Counted from the first letter of the stretch, positions 36,148-45,522 are shown. The stretch is 64,000 bases of DNA from Microbulbifer aggregans (GCF_001750105.1 NZ_CP014143.1:3379501-3443500), one strand, 5' to 3'. Notes: generated by a model from the letters alone, not told the origin. Made by a program: numbers and translations.

Positions 36148-37533
36148 TCACACCCGGTGCAGATAGCTCTGGTACTCCACGTCAGTCACGCGGGAGGCGA
36201 TCTCCAGCAGTTCCTGCCGCTTTAAAAGAAGGAAGAGTTCGATAAACCGCGGGTCCAGGTATTTCTGCCATAGGGGGCTCTGCTCGAACCGCCGCAAGGC
36301 GCCACTCCACGTATTGACCAACTGCTCACTTTCGACCTGGTATGCATCTCCGGTCACCGGTTCTGGCGCTTCCAGGCGATTTTCCAGACCATAGCAGACA
36401 CCGCTCAGGATCGCCGCCAGGACCAGGTAGGGATTCACATCTGCGCCCGCAATACGGTGCTCGATGCGACGCGCCGCCGGTGCACTCGCAGGCACCCGCA
36501 GGGTGGTGGTGCGGTTGTCATAACCCCAGCAGAGGTTCAGGGGAGCGTGGGAACTCTCCTGAAAACGGCGATAAGAGTTGGCGTGCGGCGCGAAAAATGC
36601 CATCGCGTCATTCGCAGTGGCCAGCATACCGGCCGCCGCCTGGCGCAACAGCTCTGAGCCTTCGTCGCTGCCATCGTTGAAGACATTGTTGCCCTCGGCA
36701 TCGACCAGACTCATGTGCACGTGCATGCCGTTACCGGCCTGGTCCCCAAAGGGCTTTGCCATGGTGCTTACACGCAGGCCATGGCTGCGCGCGACACCCT
36801 TGAGCAGATGCTTGAATAACAGCGTCTGGTCCGCCACCTTCAGCGGGTCATCGCAGTGCAGGAGGTTGATCTCAAACTGTCCGGGGGCGCACTCAGAGAG
36901 AATCGAGTCCGCCGGGATGCCCTGGGCTTCACAAGCCGTGCGCACGTCAGTGAAGAAGTGGCGCTGGGCGTCCAGTTCCGACAGATCGTAGACATCCGTG
37001 GAGGGAACCAATTCGGCGTCGTTGTCACTCACCGGACGGGGGCGCGCCAGATGGTCAACGTCCTCACGCAACAGATAGAACTCCAGCTCTGTGGCCACTA
37101 CCGCCCGGTAGCCCAGGTCCTCCAGACGCTTCACCACTCGCTGCAACTGGGCCCGCGGGTCGGCGTAGAGCGGCGAGCCATCGGCTTCGTAAAGCTGCAT
37201 ATGGAGCTGTGCCGTTTTCTCCCTGTGCCAGGGAGCCTGCGCCAGAGGAGAGACCGGCACGCAAACACCGTCACTATCGCCACTGGCAAACACCAGAGGG
37301 CTGTTTTCGATGTCACGCCCCCAGACATCGAGGCTGACCGCACTGCGGGGCATCTGCAGGCCACCGCCCAGCAGCTTCTCTGCCGACTCCGCAGGCAACC
37401 ACTTGCCGCGGGGAATTCCGTTGATATCGAACACGAAACCCTCGACCCATTTCAGGTCGGGATTCTGCTCCAGAAAGTTTTGCGACTCACTGAGCACTTC
37501 AGGGGACGGGGAAAATTTTTGTTGTAATGACAT
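36148..37533 (-). CDS. puuA: Gamma-glutamylputrescine synthetase-type glutamine synthetase family protein
   Basis: 461 residues of the glutamine synthetase fold. Residues 1-110 form the beta-grasp part (GFVFDINGIPRGKWLP) and the rest is the catalytic domain (ATELEFYLL, ECAPGQFEINL, GNGMHVHMSL, RIEHRIAGADVNPYL). The sequence is of the PuuA/SpuI group, not GlnA: it lacks the adenylylation Tyr loop. PuuA ligates glutamate to putrescine with ATP, the first step of the glutamylated putrescine route. It follows a putrescine-type aminotransferase on the same strand, 68 nt apart with a hairpin between them. Related glutamylpolyamine synthetases are possible. Confidence 0.85.
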   Translation of the reverse strand: MSLQQKFSPSPEVLSESQNFLEQNPDLKWVEGFVFDINGIPRGKWLPAESAEKLLGGGLQMPRSAVSLDVWGRDIENSPLVFASGDSDGVCVPVSPLAQAPWHREKTAQLHMQLYEADGSPLYADPRAQLQRVVKRLEDLGYRAVVATELEFYLLREDVDHLARPRPVSDNDAELVPSTDVYDLSELDAQRHFFTDVRTACEAQGIPADSILSECAPGQFEINLLHCDDPLKVADQTLLFKHLLKGVARSHGLRVSTMAKPFGDQAGNGMHVHMSLVDAEGNNVFNDGSDEGSELLRQAAAGMLATANDAMAFFAPHANSYRRFQESSHAPLNLCWGYDNRTTTLRVPASAPAARRIEHRIAGADVNPYLVLAAILSGVCYGLENRLEAPEPVTGDAYQVESEQLVNTWSGALRRFEQSPLWQKYLDPRFIELFLLLKRQELLEIASRVTDVEYQSYLHRV

Positions 37534-37566
37534 ACACTGCCCGGGAATTTTTACTTGCCATAACGC

Positions 37567-37593
37567 AATGCGGGCACCGGCGGTGCCCGCATT
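37567..37593 (-). other. Intercistronic hairpin between aminotransferase and puuA-like genes
   Basis: A perfect 12-bp stem (37567-37578 with 37582-37593, 3-nt loop). On the minus strand no U-run follows, so it may protect the upstream mRNA or partly attenuate rather than terminate. Confidence 0.5.
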
Positions 37594-37601
37594 CAGCCAT
37601 T

Positions 37602-38951
37602 CTACGCCAGAGCCTTGGCAGTATCATCCAGCGCCCGGTGCGCCTTCTCCACCAGCTCGTCGACCTGCTCGGTGGTGATGATCAGCGGCGGCGCGATAAT
37701 CATGGTGTCACCGGTGGCTCGCATGACGAGACCATTCTTGATGCTCATATCGCGGCACACACCACCAGCGGTGCACTTGTCGTCGAAACGGGCACGGCTG
37801 CCCTTGTCCTTGACCAGTTCCAGAGCACCGACCATACCCAGACTGCGGGCCTCGCCCACGATCGGGTGATCCCCCAGCTCCGCCCAGCGCTTGGCCAGGT
37901 AGGGACCGGTGGTTTCACGCACGTTGTCGATGATCTTGTCGTTGCGCAGGACATTGAGGGTCGCCAGTCCGGCCATACAGGCTGCCGGGTGTGCAGAGTA
38001 GGTGTAGCCGTGGGTAAATTCGCCACCCTTGGCCTTGATCACCTCGGCCACACGGTCGCTGACCATGGTTCCGCCCAGCGGGAAGTAGCCGTTGGTCACA
38101 GCCTTGGCGAAGGTCATCAGGTCAGGCTTCAGGCCGTAGTAATCGGAGCCGAACCATTCACCAGTACGACCAAAGCCGAAGATTACCTCATCCATCACCA
38201 GCAGGATGTCGTACTTCGCCAGCACTTTCTTCACTTCAGGCCAGTAGGTCTCCGGCGGGATGATCACACCACCGGCACCCTGAATCGGTTCAGCAATAAA
38301 GGCCGCCACGTTGTCCGGGCCCAGCTCCTGGATTTTTTCATCCAGGCTGCGAGCGGCCTGAACCCCGAATTCCTCGGGAGACATATCGCCGCCCTCACCA
38401 AACCAGTACGGCTGCTGGATGTGGGTGATGTAGTCCAGCGCCTGGAACTGCTTGTGCATCCCGCTCATGCCACCGAGGCTGGCACCACCGATGGTGGAAC
38501 CGTGGTAGGCGTTGGTGCGGGAAATGACGATGCGCTTGTTGGGCTGCTCTTTCAGATCCCAGTAACGGCGGATAATACGCAGGTTGGTATCATTGGCCTC
38601 GGAGCCGGAACCGGTAAAGAAGACATTATTCATGCCTTCCGGAGTCACTTCAGACAGGGCGTCGGCCAGCTCGATGGACGGAATAGTCGTGCACTGGAAG
38701 AAGCTGTTATAGAACGGCAGAGTCTTCAGCTGCTCGTAAATCGCATCGGCGATCTCGGTACGGCTGTACCCCAGGTTGCAGCACCACAAGCCGGACATGC
38801 CATCCAGCATACGGTGGCCGTCAATATCGGTGATGTAGGCACCGTCGGCATTGGTAATTACCCGGGTGCCCTGCTTGCCCAAGTCGTGGAAATCGGTGAA
38901 GGGGTGCAGCAGGTGCTCGCGGTCTTGTTGCAGCAGTTGACTCTTGTTCAT
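37602..38951 (-). CDS. spuC: Class III aminotransferase, putrescine/polyamine type (SpuC-like)
   Basis: 449 residues. The PLP-binding lysine is in LMTFAKAVTNGYFPLGG, the Asp in LLVMDEVIFGFGRTG, and the substrate segment LWCCNLGYSR near residue 55 is typical of the putrescine/beta-alanine-pyruvate branch. Homologous SpuC transfers an amino group from putrescine to pyruvate. The start has GGAGCGAG upstream. Together with the puuA-like gene it forms a putrescine catabolic pair, an expected outlet for arginine-derived nitrogen in this locus. Confidence 0.85.
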   Translation of the reverse strand: MNKSQLLQQDREHLLHPFTDFHDLGKQGTRVITNADGAYITDIDGHRMLDGMSGLWCCNLGYSRTEIADAIYEQLKTLPFYNSFFQCTTIPSIELADALSEVTPEGMNNVFFTGSGSEANDTNLRIIRRYWDLKEQPNKRIVISRTNAYHGSTIGGASLGGMSGMHKQFQALDYITHIQQPYWFGEGGDMSPEEFGVQAARSLDEKIQELGPDNVAAFIAEPIQGAGGVIIPPETYWPEVKKVLAKYDILLVMDEVIFGFGRTGEWFGSDYYGLKPDLMTFAKAVTNGYFPLGGTMVSDRVAEVIKAKGGEFTHGYTYSAHPAACMAGLATLNVLRNDKIIDNVRETTGPYLAKRWAELGDHPIVGEARSLGMVGALELVKDKGSRARFDDKCTAGGVCRDMSIKNGLVMRATGDTMIIAPPLIITTEQVDELVEKAHRALDDTAKALA

Positions 38952-39035
38952 CTCTCGCTCCTGGCTTTATCGGTAGAGATGCGCGCCGGTCGGTCCGGGC
39001 CTCGGCACAGACCTTTACGGGGGCACCTCCAAATT

Positions 39036-39074
39036 TGTGATCACATTTTAGAGGCGGCCCCGCTTCGAGTGCAA
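39036..39074 (-). promoter_or_regulatory. Candidate promoter and palindromic operator for the spuC-puuA unit
   Basis: On the minus strand TTGCAC (39069-39074), an 18-nt spacer and TAAAAT (39045-39050) form a candidate promoter. The perfect palindrome TGTGATCACA (39036-39045) follows at the expected transcription start. Its centre resembles sites of GntR/FadR-type repressors; it lacks the 6-nt spacer of a CRP site. Confidence 0.45.
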
Positions 39075-39106
39075 GATCTATCGAGCCGAATGAGAGAACT
39101 TTAAGG

Positions 39107-40534
39107 TCAGGCGAGCGCTTTTACCTCCTGTAAAGCTGGGCCCAACATGGCCTCAGGCCGCAGCAACCGCTCCAGTTCCGCTGGTGTCATCAGCTTCTCC
39201 TCAACGACTAGTTCGGCCACGCTGCGACCGGTCAGCAGTGCCTGCTGGGCAATCCTTGAGGTCACTCCATAACCGAGATGCGGGTTGAGAGCGGTTACCA
39301 GTCCGATGCTGCGCTCCAGATAACCCCGACAGACGCTCTCATTAGCGGTAATACCGACCACGCAGTCGCTTCTCAGGGATTCCATTGCCGCGCCCAGATA
39401 GCGGATCGACTCGAGCAATTTATAGCCAATCAATGGTTCCATAACATTCAGCTGCAGCTGCCCTGCCTCAGCAGCCATGGTGATGGCGGTATCGTTTCCG
39501 ATGACCGTAAATGCCACCTGATTCACCGCCTCGGGAATAACCGGATTGACCTTACCCGGCATGATCGAGGAACCCGGCTGCCGCTGCGGCAGGTTGATCT
39601 CGTTCAATCCGCAACGCGGACCGGAGGAGAGCAGACGCAGGTCGTTGCAGATCTTGGAGAGTTTGACGGCCGTGCGCTTGAGCATGCCCGATAGCAGCAC
39701 GAATCCGCCCATATCGGACGTCGCCTCCACCAGATCCTCCGCGGGGGTTACCGCCACGCTGCTGACTTCGCGCAGGTGTGCAATGGCCAGCTCACGGTAT
39801 TCAGCCTCGGTATTCAGGCCGGTACCGATGGCCGTGCCACCCAGATTGACCTCCATCAGTAGTGCAGCCATCTCCCCAAGCCGCGATACCTCTTCACCGA
39901 TGGTGGTAGCAAAGGCGCTGAACTCTTGTCCCAGAGACATGGGCACAGCATCCTGCAACTGCGTGCGCCCCATTTTCAGAACCCCGCAAAACTCTGCCCC
40001 CTTTTCGGACAGCGCCGTTTGCAGTGAGCGCGTCGCCTGCTCCAGCTGCCGCAACCCGAAGATCATCGCCAGCCGCAACGATGTCGGATAGACATCGTTG
40101 GTGGACTGGGACATGTTCACGTGAATGTTGGGATGCAGGTGCTCGTATTCCCCCCGCTGCCGCCCCAGAAGCTCCAGGGCCCGATTTGCGATCACCTCGT
40201 TGCTATTCATATTGGTGGAGGTGCCGGCACCGCCCTGGATCATATCGACACAGAACTCACCGTGGAGCTCTCCCGTGATGATTTCATCACAGGCCCTGTC
40301 GATCGCGTCAGCCTGCTGCTGATCCAATTTACCGAGATCGCGATTGGCCCTGGCACAGGCCTGCTTGACCATCACGAGAGCGGTTACCAGGTCGGGAAAG
40401 TGACTGATGGGAATGCCACTGATGTTGAAGTTTTCCAGCGCCCGCAACGTCTGCACGCCGTAATAAACTGCTGCTGGTACTTGTCGTTCGCCCAGCAGAT
40501 CCCTTTCCACGCGATAATAGGTGGAATCACTCAT
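39107..40534 (-). CDS. aspA: Aspartate ammonia-lyase
   Basis: 475 residues of the fumarase/aspartase superfamily. It converts aspartate to fumarate and ammonia. The three conserved regions are present: GGAGTSTNMNSNEV, the STNDVYPTSLRL segment and the flexible catalytic-serine loop GSSIMPGKVNP. The DMIQGGAGTST context favours aspartase over fumarase C, though sequence alone cannot fully exclude fumarase. It lies 63 nt downstream of a cyanophycinase gene on the same strand, a logical final step for polymer-derived aspartate. Confidence 0.88.
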   Translation of the reverse strand: MSDSTYYRVERDLLGERQVPAAVYYGVQTLRALENFNISGIPISHFPDLVTALVMVKQACARANRDLGKLDQQQADAIDRACDEIITGELHGEFCVDMIQGGAGTSTNMNSNEVIANRALELLGRQRGEYEHLHPNIHVNMSQSTNDVYPTSLRLAMIFGLRQLEQATRSLQTALSEKGAEFCGVLKMGRTQLQDAVPMSLGQEFSAFATTIGEEVSRLGEMAALLMEVNLGGTAIGTGLNTEAEYRELAIAHLREVSSVAVTPAEDLVEATSDMGGFVLLSGMLKRTAVKLSKICNDLRLLSSGPRCGLNEINLPQRQPGSSIMPGKVNPVIPEAVNQVAFTVIGNDTAITMAAEAGQLQLNVMEPLIGYKLLESIRYLGAAMESLRSDCVVGITANESVCRGYLERSIGLVTALNPHLGYGVTSRIAQQALLTGRSVAELVVEEKLMTPAELERLLRPEAMLGPALQEVKALA

Positions 40535-40597
40535 AGCTATGTCCAGTTGAGAGAAGACGAGAGGAGGGGCGCGTGAGTACGCGCCCCGGAAGTGCTT

Positions 40598-41848
40598 TTA
40601 CTGCTTGATGCTTACCGTGACCGGCTCGATGGAAAGGCGCACTCCCTGAATAGAGTACTGATCCTTGGTGCCAGACCCGTAGCGCCAGAAGCCCTGACTA
40701 TCTTCAGCCTGCTCAAAACGGAACAGCACTCCGGGCCCATTTTCGGCAAAGGCATAACGGCGCAGTTCATCGGTTTCACTGTTGTCCAGAAGTGAGAATC
40801 CCAACAAATGGTCCAGGCGACCATTGGGCAGGGTCAAGCCAGCGCCCTGCTCCGCCCTGTAGCCAAACGCCTCTTTGCCGACAGTTGCGGCGCCCTCAAG
40901 GTTCATCTTCCCGCTGCGCCAGTTATAGCGGTCGCCCTCACTCAAGACCGAGAGGGAGAGATTCTTTACGGCGAAACGGGGGCTATTTTCTGCGAAATCT
41001 GCATGGCGGGCATCTACCAATACCAGGGTCCCGCGACCAAGCACTGTCATCTCCCCGGAATTGAGATCGGCCAACACCGCCGTATCCTCGTCAATACCAT
41101 AACCGCGGCGCATTTCCGCTGCCATGGGCGGCTCCAGTGCCCGGATCAGTCGACCCAGACGACTCTTGCGATCAAAGTGCTGGTCGACAATACCCGCATC
41201 AAGAAAGCCGAGGCCGTTTTTTATCATCAGCTGGCCGGACTCCTGGGATTGCATGCCGGCATATTCCTCTGACCGGGGCTCAGTGAGCGCGCTCAGAGAG
41301 TCACCAGCCGCTATCATCGGGCTGCTCATAATGGCGGCGCCCGCACTGGTGCCACCGACAATGCCACCCTTCACCAGTTGCTTGCGGATGGCCGCCAGCA
41401 ATGGGGAATCGGCTCCGTCTTTCTGAACGAGCGTGTCGGTAATACGGGTCTGGTCGCCGCCGACAAACCAGATACCGCCGACAGTCTTCAGTTTCTCTAC
41501 CACTTTGGGGTCATAAGCACCCTCTGACCAGGTGCTTTCATCGACGCTGTCGGTCGAACTGTCATCCTTTACCGCCACCGGTAAAACATGTATTTCGCCG
41601 TTGAATCCGAACTTCCGCAAATCCTGTTCAAATTGCTGCGCATAGTACGCAGGGCGACCGGAAGCCGCCGGCACAATCGCCACATCGGGCCAACGGGACG
41701 GAATCGCATCGATATAAGCACGGTAGACTGCCTCGTTGTCGCTGCGCAATGCACCGCCCACGATCATCAGCTTGCCCGCAGTATGCCCCTGACAGGCAAC
41801 CAGCCCCAGAGAGAGGAAAACGATTAACTTGGAAACCAGTAACTTCAT
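40598..41848 (-). CDS. Cyanophycinase-like peptidase S51 lipoprotein
   Basis: 416 residues from MKLLVSKLIV. A lipobox (LVAC) at about residue 20 makes it a lipoprotein. The S51 domain (about 25-290) holds IVGGALRSDN, WFVGGDQTR, the nucleophile in GGTSAGAAIM and the His-containing VDQHFDRKSRLGRL, all typical of cyanophycinase (CphB/CphE). That serine peptidase cuts multi-Arg-poly-Asp into beta-Asp-Arg dipeptides. A C-terminal 130-residue, probably beta-rich region of unknown role is extra. The gene starts 11 nt after the stop of the upstream regulator. Confidence 0.88.
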   Translation of the reverse strand: MKLLVSKLIVFLSLGLVACQGHTAGKLMIVGGALRSDNEAVYRAYIDAIPSRWPDVAIVPAASGRPAYYAQQFEQDLRKFGFNGEIHVLPVAVKDDSSTDSVDESTWSEGAYDPKVVEKLKTVGGIWFVGGDQTRITDTLVQKDGADSPLLAAIRKQLVKGGIVGGTSAGAAIMSSPMIAAGDSLSALTEPRSEEYAGMQSQESGQLMIKNGLGFLDAGIVDQHFDRKSRLGRLIRALEPPMAAEMRRGYGIDEDTAVLADLNSGEMTVLGRGTLVLVDARHADFAENSPRFAVKNLSLSVLSEGDRYNWRSGKMNLEGAATVGKEAFGYRAEQGAGLTLPNGRLDHLLGFSLLDNSETDELRRYAFAENGPGVLFRFEQAEDSQGFWRYGSGTKDQYSIQGVRLSIEPVTVSIKQ

Positions 41849-41859
41849 TGTTGCTATTC

Positions 41860-42798
41860 TCAACCTGCGATACATGTACTATTACCTGCGCTCCAGCCGA
41901 TGCCGGACTCCACAACAGAGACAAACTGTTGGCGCTCCGCCCTTGGGGTGCAGCCAAAATGATTACGAAATGCGCGACTGAAGTGCGACGGAGAACTGAA
42001 GCCACAGCGCTTGCCGATATCCTCGATACTGAGGCTGCTGTGGTGCAGCAGGTCACGGGCCAGAGATAGCCTGAGGCCAATGTAAAATCTCGCTGGCAAC
42101 TGCCCGACAAATCGCTTGAAAACCCGCTCCAGCTTTTTGCTCGAAATACCCAGGTACCCCGCGATTTCACCAGTCGCCAATGGCTCTACAAGGTTATTGC
42201 GCATCAATGCCTGGGCCTCAGCAAGCATCGAGCGGTCCTCGACCTCACTCTGAAACTGCAGACCCGCGTCGTCCCCTTCCCCACTCCAGACCGGCAGGAG
42301 GGCGTCCAGCATCAATGGCAGATTGTCCTCGCTGGAGCAGGTCCAGACATTCTCATCCCGGGTAAACGGACCACCCTCAGACACCACCGGGCGACCGATG
42401 TGTCTCAGCTGGTGCCGTAATGATTCCCCCAGATTTGCCCGGTGACCATCCAGGAGGCCAGCCTGTGCCATCAAGAGCACACCGCTACCGATGCCGATCC
42501 GGTAGGTCGCCGCCCGGGCATGCCGCAGGATCTGCTCACAGGCCTCACGAGGGGCGTGGGTAAAATGCTGGCCACCACAGAAAATCAATGTGTGGGCAGC
42601 TAGCGGCAGGGGCGGCAATACCTGGGCCTGGACCTGTACACCATGCTCAGCAGCCACCATCTTTTCGCCACAGCTACTGAAAATCAGGGGAGAGGCTCCG
42701 CCGGCAAGGGTAAATCGTTCCATCAGCACACCGAGCGCCCCCATTGGAAAGCCCGGCAACAAAATAATGGCAACGGAAGTGGCGGCATCCTGTTTCAT
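41860..42798 (-). CDS. GlxA-family AraC-type transcriptional regulator
   Basis: 312 residues from MKQDAATSVA. The N-terminal DJ-1/PfpI (GATase1-like) domain has the nucleophile-elbow segment reading GIGSGVLLMAQAGLLDG, with no cysteine, so it is a sensor rather than an enzyme. Two helix-turn-helix motifs (LATGEIAGYLGISSKKLERVF and SIEDIGKRCGFSSPSHFSRAF) make the C-terminal DNA-binding part. Pseudomonas ArgR, which controls arginine catabolism, has this same architecture. The ATG overlaps the iadA-like stop (TAATG), so it is coupled to that gene. It likely regulates this locus in response to arginine or the dipeptide. Confidence 0.88.
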   Translation of the reverse strand: MKQDAATSVAIILLPGFPMGALGVLMERFTLAGGASPLIFSSCGEKMVAAEHGVQVQAQVLPPLPLAAHTLIFCGGQHFTHAPREACEQILRHARAATYRIGIGSGVLLMAQAGLLDGHRANLGESLRHQLRHIGRPVVSEGGPFTRDENVWTCSSEDNLPLMLDALLPVWSGEGDDAGLQFQSEVEDRSMLAEAQALMRNNLVEPLATGEIAGYLGISSKKLERVFKRFVGQLPARFYIGLRLSLARDLLHHSSLSIEDIGKRCGFSSPSHFSRAFRNHFGCTPRAERQQFVSVVESGIGWSAGNSTCIAG

Positions 42799-43973
42799 TA
42801 CTTGGCAAATGCTCCCTGGAAACGCACCTGGCGATCGAAATATTGCCAACGACCCCGGGCCATCACGTGTTGTAGTTCAAAGCTGGTGGGATCCACGATG
42901 CTAAGATCAGCATCGAGGCCGGGAGCCACAGATCCCTTATGTCGTAGGCCAAGCACTTTGGCCGGATTGGCGGTAACCGAGTGCAGCGCTTTGACGAAAT
43001 CGACCCTTTCATCGCGAACCGCCCGGCGGAACTCATCGAACAGACTGGCCACCGAGCCCACCTCGATATCCTGCAGCGTCCCGTTATCACAGAAGTTCGT
43101 CATCGATCCCTGTGCATCGGAGGACATCGTCAGACGGTCGGCGGGAGCACCGGACTCAAGGGCAACACGCAGTGCGCGGCTCGCACGCAGCTCGCCACTG
43201 GCGAGAATTTCTGGCGTGGTGGATGTAGTGAAATCGATAAAGCCGCCCGCATGCGCAAATTCGATCCCGTGCGCAAGCAAGTTGTCGTTGCGGTTCAAGT
43301 GGGTGGGATAAAACTGGCTGATAGGTAAATCCGAAGACGCCACTGCGTCGAACAGCGGCTGCAACCGTCCCTTGCAATCACCCACGTGAATACTGATCAC
43401 ACCACCCTTACCACTTAGCAAGCCAGCTACACGGGCATCAGAAGCGACCCTGACCAGTTCAGCAGTGGTTGGCTGAGAGGAGCGATGATCGGAGATGGCA
43501 AGCTCGCCGACACCAATGATGTTGTGCACCAGCATGATATCCGTGCGCACACTGCCCGTGAGCGTGTTCACCGGAAACTGGTAGGAACCGCTGTGCATAT
43601 AGCAGGACAGCCCCTGCGCATCCAGGGCGCGTGCCTTGCCATACAGTTCATTCAGGGTGCGAGTGGTGGCATCAGTACCGAGCACACCAATGACCGTCGT
43701 TACACCGGATTTAAACGCTTCCCGTGGATCCAGCTCCGGGGTGCGGGAAGCAAAGCCGCCCTCACCACCGCCGCCGCTAATATGTACGAGAGAATCCACC
43801 AGACCGGGGATCAGCCAGGCCCCATCGGCATCTACCGTCTCGCCAATTGCCGCAGGTAGACTCAGGCCCTGGTCGATCTTTTCAATTTTTTCACCCGCGA
43901 TCAGGACATCGCACACCCCGAGATCTCTCGGGGCAAATACGTGGGCGTTTTTAATAAGTACGATTCTTGACAT
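42798..43973 (-). CDS. iadA: Isoaspartyl dipeptidase (IadA) homologue with altered metal ligands
   Basis: 391 residues, amidohydrolase superfamily, IadA-like along its full length: GGGGEGG, ISDHRSS, ISIHVGD, PTHLNRN and MSSDAQGS all match. In E. coli IadA the first metal-binding pair is HVH and a carbamylated lysine bridges the metals; here the pair reads LVH (first His replaced by Leu) and the lysine region reads GVGELAISDHR with Glu instead. The other His and Asp ligands are kept. The likely role is hydrolysis of beta-Asp-Arg to Asp and Arg, given the neighbours, but a different metal centre and specificity are expected. Confidence 0.85.
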   Translation of the reverse strand: MSRIVLIKNAHVFAPRDLGVCDVLIAGEKIEKIDQGLSLPAAIGETVDADGAWLIPGLVDSLVHISGGGGEGGFASRTPELDPREAFKSGVTTVIGVLGTDATTRTLNELYGKARALDAQGLSCYMHSGSYQFPVNTLTGSVRTDIMLVHNIIGVGELAISDHRSSQPTTAELVRVASDARVAGLLSGKGGVISIHVGDCKGRLQPLFDAVASSDLPISQFYPTHLNRNDNLLAHGIEFAHAGGFIDFTTSTTPEILASGELRASRALRVALESGAPADRLTMSSDAQGSMTNFCDNGTLQDIEVGSVASLFDEFRRAVRDERVDFVKALHSVTANPAKVLGLRHKGSVAPGLDADLSIVDPTSFELQHVMARGRWQYFDRQVRFQGAFAK

Positions 43974-43982
43974 AAATACTGC

Positions 43983-45488
43983 TTAAAATCCGGTTAGAGC
44001 GGCGATAACGACTGCCACAGAGGCCAGGGCGAACAGCCAGGCCATCAGCGGCAAAGCGAAACGGATCCATATTCCCCAATCGAGGCGCGCAGCACCGAGG
44101 CAACCCATCAGCGCAGCAGAGGTGGGAACCACTACATTGCTGAAGCCATCCCCCAACTGGAAGGCGAGAACAGCGGTCTGACGGGTAACACCAACCACAT
44201 CAGCCAGTGGCGCCATGATGGGCATAGTAAGCGCGGCCTGTCCGGACCCGGAGGTAATGAAGAAATTGAATACGGTCTGGAACGCCAGCATGCACCAGGC
44301 AGAAACCGTGCCCGACACATCAGCCAGCCCTTCGCCAGCCCAATTCAGGATGGTATTGAGTACGCTGGGGCTGCTAGGCTCATCACCACCGAGGAGAAGT
44401 ACGATACCTTTGGCAAAAGCCACCACCATGGCTGCCGGCAACAGTTGCTGGGCGCCCTCTTTAAAGGCCGCGGCAGCTTTATTTGCGGTCAATCCATTCA
44501 GGCCAAAGGCTATCGCCACAATGGCAATCACAATGCCCATGGTGAAGAACTGGCTGGCAATTTCCGGCAGGAAATACTCCCGCTCCACGACACCCCAGAT
44601 CATCCAGGCGATACCTGCAACGAAGAGCAGCAATATCCAGCCGTCACCCCGCACCATCGTCTGCAGGGAATCGAGGGACTGCCGCTTACTGCGGTGCACC
44701 GCGTCCGACTTGAAAGCCAGAGAGGATTCAGGATTTTTCCGAATGCGCTGGGCATAGCGAAGCGTAAACAGCGCAAGGAAACTGGTCGCGATTGCCCACA
44801 GAATCATGCGGGGCACACTGCCGGACATCAGCGGCACATCGGCAATACCCTGGGCAATACTGACACCGAAAGGATTCATCCACGAGGTAGCAAAGCCCAC
44901 CTGCGTCGCCACATAAGTAACCAGCAGCGCGGTAATACTGTCGTAACCCATGGCGACCAGGAGCGGCACCACAATCAGAGTAAAGGGGATCACCTCCTCA
45001 CCCATCCCGAACACGGCTCCGCCAGCGGAAAACATGAAACAGAGGATGGCCAGGTAGAGGCTTCCCGCCTCGCGGTTGCGGGCGATCACCTGGAAAAGGC
45101 CTCGCTCGACAGAGCCACTGGCGAAAATCAAACCAAAGGCCCCGCCAGTGAGCAGGATAAATGCAAAGACACCGATGGAAGCGCCCCACTTGGAGCCGGA
45201 AACCATCCCCTCAAAGGCAAAGTTCAACAGCCCGATATTGCCACCTTCGGCGAATACCGCCATGCCTTGGGGTTCTTCTGTCACCTGTTGATAGGTGCTC
45301 GGATCCACAACCGTGCGCTCATTGACCACCATGGTCTCGTAAGTGCCGGCCGGAATCAGGAAATTCAGCGCAAACGCGAACAGTGCGACAAACAGCAAAA
45401 TCAAATAGGTATCCGGCATGGCCCACTTGGGCTCTGCCGAAACGCTCTTATGCTTTTGGCACTCGACTTCAGATGCAGAAGCTTGCAT
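43983..45488 (-). CDS. YfcC-family (DcuC/ArsB-type) inner-membrane transporter
   Basis: 501 residues with about 11-13 membrane helices. The N-terminal PDTYLILLFVALFAFALNFLIPAG and central glycine/serine-rich re-entrant segments (FFITSGSGQAALTMPIMAPLAD and GDGFSNVVVPTSAAL) are typical of YfcC proteins, which include arginine/ornithine-type and dipeptide-type carriers. It starts the minus-strand run transporter-iadA-regulator-cyanophycinase-aspA, only 9 nt before iadA. Import of beta-Asp-Arg or of arginine is inferred from this position. Confidence 0.85.
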   Translation of the reverse strand: MQASASEVECQKHKSVSAEPKWAMPDTYLILLFVALFAFALNFLIPAGTYETMVVNERTVVDPSTYQQVTEEPQGMAVFAEGGNIGLLNFAFEGMVSGSKWGASIGVFAFILLTGGAFGLIFASGSVERGLFQVIARNREAGSLYLAILCFMFSAGGAVFGMGEEVIPFTLIVVPLLVAMGYDSITALLVTYVATQVGFATSWMNPFGVSIAQGIADVPLMSGSVPRMILWAIATSFLALFTLRYAQRIRKNPESSLAFKSDAVHRSKRQSLDSLQTMVRGDGWILLLFVAGIAWMIWGVVEREYFLPEIASQFFTMGIVIAIVAIAFGLNGLTANKAAAAFKEGAQQLLPAAMVVAFAKGIVLLLGGDEPSSPSVLNTILNWAGEGLADVSGTVSAWCMLAFQTVFNFFITSGSGQAALTMPIMAPLADVVGVTRQTAVLAFQLGDGFSNVVVPTSAALMGCLGAARLDWGIWIRFALPLMAWLFALASVAVVIAALTGF

Positions 45489-45522
45489 AGAGATACACCA
45501 GAGGGAATTTTCTTATTCAGTC

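Noticed and set aside
39036..39045. TGTGATCACA as a CRP site
   Set aside because: CRP half-sites are separated by six bases; here they abut, so a different dimeric regulator is more likely.
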